5,471 bases of DNA from Desulfobacteraceae bacterium (lineage in GTDB: Bacteria; Desulfobacterota; Desulfobacteria; Desulfobacterales; BuS5): contig JAUVKE010000182.1 in the NCBI GenBank assembly GCA_030592105.1, positions 1-5,471 on the forward strand, read 5' to 3'. The stretch's first letter is position 1. Each line of letters begins with the position of its first letter. The notes beneath the pieces were generated by a model that was not told the origin of the DNA, made no database searches, and saw only the letters and a program-made list of their open reading frames with translations. Of this stretch, positions 1 to 4,668 are shown piece after piece. The translations under genes and the position numbers were made by a program.

Positions 1-935
1 ATCTACTTTCTGAAAATGATATTATTGTTACATGTCAGGGAAGTGGCTATACAAAAAAAATCTATCCTGAGCTTATAGCATCCGGATGGAACGGATACTG
101 GATTGATGATGCATCTGCCCTGCGTATGGATGAGGAGAGTATTATTGTTTTAGACCCTGTAAATTTAAACCTTATTCAAAATGGACTTAAATCGGGAATT
201 AAAAATTTTATAGGGGGAAATTGTACTGTAAGTTTGATGCTTATGGCAATAGGAGGTTTATTTAATCAGGGGTTAATAGAATGGATGACTTCCATGACAT
301 ATCAGGCAGCCTCTGGCGCTGGTGCAAAAAACATGCGTGAACTTATCGCTCAAATGGCTGCTATTGGCAAAGCTTCAAAAGATCTTCTTGATAATCCGGC
401 TGCAGCTATTCAGGAAATAGACAAAAAGGTTCTCGAAATAATAACAGACAATACCTTTCCTGTAGAACATTTTGGTGTGCCCCTTGCTGGAAGCGTTATT
501 CCATGGATAGATACACCAATGGAATCAGGACAAAGTCGAGAGGAATGGAAAGGTGCAGCTGAAACCAATAAAATTTTACAGACAAAAAATGCAGTTCCGA
601 TTGATGGTTTGTGTATTCGAGTGGGACTGATGCGATGCCACAGCCAGGCATTTACGGTCAAACTCTCTAAAGATCTCCCCCTTAGTGAGATTCAAACTAT
701 TATTGAATCTGCCAATAAGTGGGTAAAAATAATTCCAAACACAAAAGAAGATTCAGTAAAATATCTTACGCCTGCTGCAGTGACAGGGCAGTTGACCATA
801 CCCGTGGGGAGAATTCGAAAACTGAATATCGGCCCAGAATATTTAACCATGTTTACAGTTGGTGATCAGCTTCTTTGGGGCGCTGCTGAACCGATACGGA
901 GAATGTTAAAAATTTTGATAGATCATATTATATGA
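1..935 (+). CDS. asd: Aspartate-semialdehyde dehydrogenase, 5' end cut by window edge
   Basis: NADPH-dependent cytosolic enzyme that reduces beta-aspartyl phosphate to aspartate semialdehyde, the branch-point step toward lysine/diaminopimelate, threonine and methionine. The reading frame is open from base 3, giving about 310 visible residues; by comparison with the E. coli-type enzyme (about 367 aa) roughly 60 N-terminal residues, including the nucleotide-binding glycine motif, lie outside the window. Visible family motifs are the catalytic cysteine in GGNCTVSLM (Cys codon 222-224), the YQAASGAGA segment with the active-site Gln, the SREEWKG substrate/phosphate-binding segment, and RVGLMRCHSQAF carrying the substrate Arg and catalytic His. 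The C-terminus (GDQLLWGAAEPIRRML) is also typical, so the enzyme looks intact and of the Gram-negative class. The ATG at 126 is internal and not the start. It converges with the mutase gene; no promoter is visible. Confidence 0.97.
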   Translation, partial: LLSENDIIVTCQGSGYTKKIYPELIASGWNGYWIDDASALRMDEESIIVLDPVNLNLIQNGLKSGIKNFIGGNCTVSLMLMAIGGLFNQGLIEWMTSMTYQAASGAGAKNMRELIAQMAAIGKASKDLLDNPAAAIQEIDKKVLEIITDNTFPVEHFGVPLAGSVIPWIDTPMESGQSREEWKGAAETNKILQTKNAVPIDGLCIRVGLMRCHSQAFTVKLSKDLPLSEIQTIIESANKWVKIIPNTKEDSVKYLTPAAVTGQLTIPVGRIRKLNIGPEYLTMFTVGDQLLWGAAEPIRRMLKILIDHII

Positions 936-967
936 CAACCGGTTACGGTCAAAAAAATCTGAGCCAG

Positions 968-997
968 AAAAAAAGGGGGCAAATCTACTTTTGACCC
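968..997 (-). terminator. Terminator-like hairpin downstream of the mutase gene
   Basis: Read on the minus strand, GGG-T-CAAA, a six-base loop, TTTG-CC-CCC form a hairpin with a small internal loop, followed directly by a run of seven to eight T. This is the layout of an intrinsic terminator for the mutase transcript, about 150 nt past its stop codon. Stem stability is modest. On the plus strand it would lack a T run, so it does not obviously serve asd. The hairpin could instead be a dispersed repeat. Confidence 0.5.
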
Positions 998-1146
998 ATC
1001 ACCCATTTATCCATGTTATGGATTGCATATTTTAATTAAAATGTCTCATATTTTTTCCGAAAACTCAAGTGTCTATTTCATTGAAACAACAAAAATGTAA
1101 ATCTATATCTTATCTTTTTAGTATACCCGCCAATGCATGGAAGTTA

Positions 1147-2796
1147 TTAAAAAAGAGGAGGATTCCATACACCATAATGCTTTTTTAGAATACCTGTAAT
1201 CTCGCCTTCTGTAATATCAGCGGTAACAGCATCAACAATAATTTCCATAAGATTATTATCTTTATCACAGCACAGGGCTATAGAATCAAGAGCTTTTTGA
1301 ACCCCGAGCCGGCTCCTCTTTTTTTTAATCTTTTCAAGCTTTTTCTTTTGCAGTGAAAGTGTTTCCGGTACCTGAAAAATTTCAACGGGCAACAGCTCTT
1401 CTTCCATTTGATTGGTATTTACTCCTATTACCGGAATTTCTCCTGTTTCAATCCCTTTTTGATATGCATATGACGCATCGGCCATCTCTTTATGAATCCA
1501 CCCAGTCTCAGTTATTTTAACAATACCACCCAGTTGCTCAATCTCGGACAGCGTTCCAGCTATTTTATCTTCAACCTTATTTGTTAAACATTCCACAAAA
1601 TAAGAACCACCAAGAGGATCAACAGTATTTGTAACTCTGGTCTCCTTTTGCAAAATCTGATTGCACCTTAATGCTGTAATGGAGGAGAGTTCCGTAGGGA
1701 TACAGAGCCCTTCGTCATAGCCATCTATATGTACCGATTGAGCTCCGCCAAGCACTGCTGCAAGGGCGTGATATGATGACCGTGCAATATTATTCAGCGG
1801 TTGCTGAGCTGTCAAGGCCGCACCTGATGTCTGAACATGAAACCTGAAGGTTTTAGAACGTGGATTTTTTGCTTTAAAGCGATCATTCATGATCTTATAC
1901 CATACTCTTCTCGCAGCACGATATTTTGCAATCTCTTCAAAAAAATCATTATGGCTATCCAGAAAAAAACTCATCCTCGGAACAAAATCATCAACATCAT
2001 ATCCTCTTGTTATCATTTCCTCTATGCAGGCAACTGCATTCGCAATAACAAAAGCTACCTCCTGATCCGCATTGCATCCGGATTCTCTGTAGTTATAACC
2101 AGCAAAGCTGACCGGATTCCAGAGCGGCGCATATTTAGTACAAAACTCAATGGCATCGCAACTTAATTTAAAAGATGCTTTTAGTGTCAGCGTATCAGGT
2201 GCTGCAGCCATACATGTTTCCATTAAAAAATCATTTTGACTGGTTCCATTAAGTCTGTTTAAAGAAATCCCCATCTTCTTGGCATTTGCAAAATACATCG
2301 ACTGAACGGTAATATTGCAAACCGGCTGACATGTAACAAGAGATGTGCTCACATTGTCGACAGGTATACCATCAAACAGAATACGCATATCATCAAGCGT
2401 ATCTATTGCAACCCCTCCCCGACCGCAATCAGCCCTTGCAAGATCATCTGTAGAATCATACCCCCTAAGAGTTGGATAATCAAATATGCCGTTAATACCA
2501 GTGGCACCTTCCTTTAAAAGCAGCTTATATCTTTTGTTCGTCTCTTCAGGAGGGCCGTATCCTGCCAGTTGCCGCATTGTCCAGGTGCGCTTCCTGTACA
2601 TTTCAGCATGAATACCACGAACAAAAGGCGCTTCCCCAGGGAACCCAAGATCTTTGACATAATCCATATCCGCAATATGTTCAGGTGTATATAAAGGTTC
2701 TACAGGAATACCTGAAATTGTCGTATACATCTTTTCATTACTGTCAATTGCATTATTCGACTGATTCTCTTTTCTTATTTTTTCTTTCTTATCCAT
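1147..2796 (-). CDS. B12-dependent acyl-CoA mutase, large (catalytic) subunit, unknown substrate
   Basis: A 549-aa protein of the methylmalonyl-CoA mutase large-subunit family, which uses adenosylcobalamin radicals to rearrange acyl-CoA carbon skeletons. Family landmarks in order: YTPEHI (37-42), GFPGEAPFVRG (51-61), RTWTMRQLAGYG (70-81), FDYPTLRGYDS (105-115), GVAIDTLDDMRILFDGIP (128-145), GTSQNDF (184-190), FAGYNYRESG (231-240), RFHVQTSGAALTAQQ (318-332), HIDGYDEG (356-363), DPLGGSYFVE (393-402), IGVN (457-460). It ends at WNPPLF with no cobalamin-binding DxHxxG domain, so it needs a separate small subunit, as in isobutyryl- or 2-hydroxyisobutyryl-CoA mutases; none is nearby. Aligned by eye to Propionibacterium methylmalonyl-CoA mutase, Tyr89 is Leu77, Arg207 falls in an Ala-Ala-Ala run (197-199), His244 is Asn235 and Asn366 is Asp358. 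It is therefore unlikely to use methylmalonyl-CoA; a branched or aryl-succinyl-CoA is possible, but the substrate is unknown. The start is the ATG directly after a leader-ORF stop. It is preceded only by a weak AGGA 13 nt upstream; Met23 is an alternative start without a clear ribosome site. Confidence 0.92.
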   Translation of the reverse strand: MDKKEKIRKENQSNNAIDSNEKMYTTISGIPVEPLYTPEHIADMDYVKDLGFPGEAPFVRGIHAEMYRKRTWTMRQLAGYGPPEETNKRYKLLLKEGATGINGIFDYPTLRGYDSTDDLARADCGRGGVAIDTLDDMRILFDGIPVDNVSTSLVTCQPVCNITVQSMYFANAKKMGISLNRLNGTSQNDFLMETCMAAAPDTLTLKASFKLSCDAIEFCTKYAPLWNPVSFAGYNYRESGCNADQEVAFVIANAVACIEEMITRGYDVDDFVPRMSFFLDSHNDFFEEIAKYRAARRVWYKIMNDRFKAKNPRSKTFRFHVQTSGAALTAQQPLNNIARSSYHALAAVLGGAQSVHIDGYDEGLCIPTELSSITALRCNQILQKETRVTNTVDPLGGSYFVECLTNKVEDKIAGTLSEIEQLGGIVKITETGWIHKEMADASYAYQKGIETGEIPVIGVNTNQMEEELLPVEIFQVPETLSLQKKKLEKIKKKRSRLGVQKALDSIALCCDKDNNLMEIIVDAVTADITEGEITGILKKHYGVWNPPLF

Positions 2797-2835
2797 CTAA
2801 TTTAATACATCCTGGCTAAATAATTTATGTGACAT
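2797..2835 (-). CDS. 12-codon leader ORF abutting the mutase start (TAG-ATG)
   Basis: On the minus strand ATG at 2835 opens a 12-codon frame (MSHKLFSQDVLN) ending in TAG at 2799-2797, immediately followed by the mutase ATG in the same frame. The leader ATG has the best Shine-Dalgarno in this region (AGGAGA, four to five bases upstream), whereas the mutase ATG has only a weak one. Likely readings are a translated leader that couples ribosomes to the mutase start, or an original longer N-terminus interrupted by an amber codon. Readthrough (suppression or pyrrolysine) is conceivable but unproven. Whether it is translated cannot be told from sequence. Confidence 0.35.
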   Translation of the reverse strand: MSHKLFSQDVLN

Positions 2836-2845
2836 CTTTCTCCTG
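2836..2845 (-). promoter_or_regulatory. Shine-Dalgarno of the leader ORF
   Basis: On the minus strand the sequence is CAGGAGAAAG just before ATG at 2835. It is the strongest ribosome-binding sequence upstream of the mutase, and it serves the 12-codon leader rather than the annotated mutase start 39 nt further on. Confidence 0.5.
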
Positions 2846-2871
2846 TTTAATCAAAAAAATGAAGAACTCTT

Positions 2872-2887
2872 TAAATGTATACATTTA
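2872..2887. promoter_or_regulatory. 16-bp perfect palindrome, candidate operator of the mutase gene
   Basis: TAAATGTATACATTTA reads identically on both strands. It lies 37 bp upstream of the leader ATG and about 75 bp upstream of the mutase ATG, where a promoter-proximal operator for a dimeric repressor (for example TetR- or MarR-type) would sit. No regulator gene is in the window and no convincing -35/-10 pair is visible around it, so the role is inferred from symmetry and position only. Confidence 0.4.
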
Positions 2888-2974
2888 GAAAATATACTGT
2901 TATAATTTTTAAAAATTTGGTTAAAAATAAATTAGCAGAATTAGCGTTCAGATTCAGGTTGAATTTACAAATTA

Positions 2975-2988
2975 AAATTATATAATTT
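2975..2988. repeat. 14-bp perfect palindrome AAATTATATAATTT
   Basis: An entirely A/T palindrome in the intergenic region, about 100 bp from the palindrome at 2872-2887. Such sequences arise easily by chance in AT-rich DNA; it could be a protein-binding site. Confidence 0.3.
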
Positions 2989-3259
2989 CTGACAAAAATA
3001 GTTATCATTCCCCTCAGCCTTTACCTAAACACCTGAGCAGTTACAATATACACAGATATTTTAAAAGTCAATTATTTATTGAACAGCAATTCTCATTATG
3101 CTTTTTTGCTTAGATTTCAGGAAAATACAAGATCCTTCTATAAGTGCTCACTAAGTATGTGGTAAAAAAAACGCAATTATGATGTTGACTCAGCACCCCT
3201 TGTCGTCATCAATTCTGCTAAAGGGAGGATATTATTTTTTATAGGGTGTGTCAATTTTA

Positions 3260-3288
3260 GGTTGTAAAAAAACAACCACATATTTTTT
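3260..3288 (+). terminator. Hairpin GGTTGT-A6-ACAACC followed by T6
   Basis: A six-pair stem with an A6 loop (3260-3277) is followed by ACATA and six T (3283-3288). It is terminator-like on the plus strand, yet no plus-strand gene lies upstream of it before asd. It may end a short untranslated transcript or be a binding-site dyad about 230 bp upstream of the sigma-54 promoter. Confidence 0.3.
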
Positions 3289-3343
3289 GAGATATTACGA
3301 CAAAAAATCACAACGATTTGATATATTGCAGAATATCTCAAAA
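3285..3343. repeat. 12-bp inverted repeat with 35-nt loop
   Basis: TTTTGAGATATT (3285-3296) pairs perfectly with AATATCTCAAAA (3332-3343). The loop contains a nested AAATC/GATTT stem around ACAAC. It sits 160-220 bp upstream of the sigma-54 promoter, within the usual range of enhancer-binding-protein sites, but could equally be RNA structure. Confidence 0.4.
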
Positions 3344-3446
3344 TGAGAATTGCTGCAGAAACATAAGGTTGCAACATTGCTTCTGTATACAAGCGCTTTT
3401 TTGCTCCCTTCTTAATTCTTGCCCACCTGCAATTGACAATTAATAT

Positions 3447-3486
3447 TTTATAACTACTTGTAATTATTGTAGTATAAATTTTTTTT
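3447..3486 (+). terminator. Terminator-like stem just upstream of the sigma-54 promoter
   Basis: TTTAT, a bulged A and ACTAC pair with GTAGT and ATAAA around an 11-nt loop, followed by eight T (3479-3486). The stem is weak because it is A/T-rich. It ends 16 bp before the sigma-54 -24 element and could insulate that promoter from readthrough or end a small RNA. Confidence 0.35.
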
Positions 3487-3502
3487 AATATTCTCCCAAT
3501 AA

Positions 3503-3518
3503 TGGCACACAGATTGCT
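3503..3518 (+). promoter_or_regulatory. Sigma-54 (RpoN) promoter of the NifX/DUF5320 gene set
   Basis: TGGCACACAGATTGCT matches the -24/-12 consensus TGGCAC-N5-TTGC with exact spacing (GG at 3504-3505, GC at 3516-3517). The predicted transcription start is near 3529, only two bases before the Shine-Dalgarno AAAAGGAGGG and about 22 nt before the ATG at 3551. That is a compact and well-formed arrangement. Sigma-54 promoters need an ATP-driven enhancer-binding protein, which is not encoded here. In Desulfovibrio the orange-protein (orp) operons are sigma-54 dependent, consistent with the genes that follow. Confidence 0.78.
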
Positions 3519-3550
3519 GTTAAGTTTAATAAAAGGAGGGAATATAAAAT

Positions 3551-4102
3551 ATGAAAGTGGCGCTTACTGCCTGGGGAGACCGAATTTCGCCTGTTTTTGA
3601 TTCTGCATGCAGACTTCTTATAGCAGAAATCGAAAATGAAGAGATTATAAACAGACGTTATGAGTCTTTTTATCCTGGAATAACTTCCCACTTGACAAAG
3701 ATATTAAACCTTTGGGAAATTGAAGTTTTGATTTGCGGAGCTATTTCCGAAATACCGGCCAGTATTATTGAAGCCAACGGAACAAAATTAATTCCATTTA
3801 TTGCAGGGAATATTGATACAGTGCTCCAATCTTATGCAAAAGGGATTAAGCTTATTCCGACATTTCTGATGCCTGGTTGCGGTCGGAAACGCCGCAACCA
3901 ACGAAAAAAGCACAATGGCTATTTAAATCGTCAAGTTGAAAAGACTGAATTACAGAAGAATTTCGGAACAGAAGACAGTTCCGCAGGACGTAAATCAGGT
4001 AATAATGGCAAAGGCAAAGGACATAAGTATAGAGTAGGGCGTAAAACAGACCAGGTCAAAGGAAGAAACAGCGATTTTTTTAAAGAATCAGATATTTTTT
4101 AA
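3551..4102 (+). CDS. NifX/dinitrogenase Fe-Mo cofactor family protein with basic C-terminal tail
   Basis: A 183-aa protein. Residues 1 to about 108 resemble the dinitrogenase iron-molybdenum cofactor (NifX/NifB C-terminal/orange protein) fold, which carries metal-sulfur clusters. Seen are the opening strand MKVALTAWGDRISPVFDSA, a central ICGAISEIPASIIEANG segment and IPFIAGN followed by the helix up to AKGIKLIPTF. The domain ends in MPGCGRK, as in many sulfate-reducer relatives; cysteines are at 20, 62 and 110. Residues 111-172 are an unstructured, strongly basic stretch (RKRRNQRKKH, then Gly/Lys/Arg/Asn-rich) that could bind nucleic acid or an acidic partner. It is the first gene after the sigma-54 promoter, with Shine-Dalgarno AAAAGGAGGG ten bases upstream, and is followed 30 nt later by the DUF5320-type gene. 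The family is clear; the exact role (cluster carrier, or ORP-complex member) is inferred. Confidence 0.85.
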   Translation: MKVALTAWGDRISPVFDSACRLLIAEIENEEIINRRYESFYPGITSHLTKILNLWEIEVLICGAISEIPASIIEANGTKLIPFIAGNIDTVLQSYAKGIKLIPTFLMPGCGRKRRNQRKKHNGYLNRQVEKTELQKNFGTEDSSAGRKSGNNGKGKGHKYRVGRKTDQVKGRNSDFFKESDIF

Positions 4103-4132
4103 TTGATATTTATATGCAAGGAGGTAATAATT

Positions 4133-4459
4133 ATGCCAGGATTTAATGGGACAGGGCCTATGGGCGCAGGTCCAATGACAGGCGGAGGACGTGGGATTTG
4201 CAACACTGCAAATACAGGATATGGAAGGCAGTATCTACCGGCAACCGGTTTTGGCCGCGGTATGGGGCGTGGGTATGGCTTCAGGGGTAATTTTGGAATG
4301 GGCATTGGGCGCAGAACAGGAGGAGGGTTTGCTGTGAATATGCCTGTAGGCACTGAAAATTCAGTTGCCAATCTGGATATGCTTAAAGCCGAGGCTGAGG
4401 CTACTAAAAATGCTCTTGAAACAATTAACAGAAAAATTAAAGAGTTGGAGTCTTTATAA
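4133..4459 (+). CDS. DUF5320-type Gly/Arg/Met-rich small protein with C-terminal coiled coil
   Basis: A 108-aa protein of unknown function. It opens with the family signature MPGFNGTGPMGAGPMTGGGR, continues with a Gly/Arg/aromatic-rich middle (about 20-66, including GFGRGMGRGYGFRG) and ends in a heptad-like helix (about 81-108, LDMLKAEAEATKNALETINR onward) predicted to form a coiled coil. There is a single cysteine at 23. The start chosen is ATG 4133 because AAGGAGG lies eight bases upstream; the upstream in-frame TTG at 4103 has no such site. Proteins of this type are commonly found beside NifX/ORP-like genes and MinD-type ATPases in anaerobes. The architecture is repeated as a fusion in the last gene here, arguing for joint action. 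Metal or cluster handling is an inference from neighbours. Confidence 0.85.
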   Translation: MPGFNGTGPMGAGPMTGGGRGICNTANTGYGRQYLPATGFGRGMGRGYGFRGNFGMGIGRRTGGGFAVNMPVGTENSVANLDMLKAEAEATKNALETINRKIKELESL

Positions 4460-4465
4460 TCTATT

Positions 4466-4573
4466 TATAGATTGTCACATAATAACTTTCACAAGGATAG
4501 AAGGAAAAATCCGAGTACGTTGTCGAGAATTTTTCCTGATAGCGCCGTGAAATTATTTATGTGACGGTCTATA
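4466..4573. repeat. 108-nt imperfect hairpin with 27-bp arms (MITE-like or mRNA structure)
   Basis: The arms 4466-4492 and 4547-4573 are complementary at 22 of 27 positions; both begin TATAGA when read inward and contain GTCACATAA. Two of the mismatches would be G-U pairs in RNA. Inside, a symmetric 9x9 internal loop leads to a perfect 9-bp stem AGGAAAAAT/ATTTTTCCT (4502-4510, 4529-4537) with an 18-nt loop. TA flanks the outermost arms, as in IS630/mariner-type MITEs with TA target duplication. Alternatively it is an RNA element that ends, stabilises or processes the message between the DUF5320-type gene and the downstream NifX fusion gene. No T tract follows, so a simple terminator is less likely. 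Confidence 0.6.
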
Positions 4574-4596
4574 TGGTGAAAAATTTTATCACCATA
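4572..4596. repeat. 8-bp hairpin TATGGTGA/TCACCATA
   Basis: A perfect 8-bp stem with a 9-nt A/T loop, immediately adjoining and sharing two bases with the large hairpin. It lacks a T tract. It could be an operator for the downstream gene or part of the same RNA element. Confidence 0.45.
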
Positions 4597-4668
4597 GATT
4601 AAAGCCATGAATAGCAGTTTTGAAGCAATTTATTATAGTACCGTTAATAATTTAAAAGGAGGTTCTCG

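Larger units (their letters stand above)
3084..3355. repeat. 14-bp inverted repeat pair CAGCAATTCTCATT ... AATGAGAATTGCTG
   Basis: The arms are 3084-3097 and 3342-3355, perfectly complementary and 244 bp apart. They could be ends of a decayed non-coding mobile element, or two copies of a protein-binding site in opposite orientation upstream of the sigma-54 promoter. No transposase remains lie between them. Confidence 0.4.
2888..3502. other. AT-rich intergenic region without a credible gene
   Basis: About 600 bp between the divergent mutase and NifX-type genes. The longest open frames are short, lack ribosome sites and resemble no family. It holds a 14-bp perfect palindrome AAATTATATAATTT (2975-2988), a weak hairpin CTCAG/CTGAG (3013-3037), a 14-bp inverted repeat pair (3084-3097 and 3342-3355), a GGTTGT-A6-ACAACC hairpin (3260-3277), a 12-bp stem (3285-3296 with 3332-3343), a small palindrome GTTGCAAC (3368-3375) and a terminator-like stem (3447-3486). 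It may contain enhancer-binding-protein sites for the sigma-54 promoter, or an unrecognised small RNA. Confidence 0.6.

Noticed and set aside
410..661. 83-aa open frame on the minus strand
   Set aside because: Lies entirely inside asd on the other strand, with no ribosome site or family resemblance.
126..935. ATG at 126 as the start of the dehydrogenase
   Set aside because: The frame is open to the window edge and the 41 codons before it match the family (for example IIVTCQGSGYT, WIDDASALR), so this Met is internal.
936..951. AACCGGTT/ACCG-GTTA-CGGT as terminator of asd
   Set aside because: Only a four-pair stem, followed by A rather than T on the plus strand.
1837..2166. 109-aa open frame on the plus strand
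   Set aside because: Antisense shadow of the strongly conserved mutase gene.
3177..3392. 71-aa open frame on the minus strand in the intergenic region
   Set aside because: No good ribosome site, unusual composition and overlap with several inverted repeats; no family resemblance.
3433..3478. TTGACA as a sigma-70 -35 box for the NifX gene set
   Set aside because: No -10 hexamer at 16-18 bp spacing; TATAAA at 3473 is 34 bp away. The sigma-54 match is far better.
4099..4371. Proline-rich 90-aa open frame on the minus strand
   Set aside because: It is the antisense reading of the Gly/Arg-rich DUF5320-type gene; the Pro richness follows from Gly codons.
4365..4550. 61-aa open frame on the plus strand
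   Set aside because: Out-of-frame overlap with the coiled-coil end of the DUF5320-type gene, running into the hairpin; no ribosome site.
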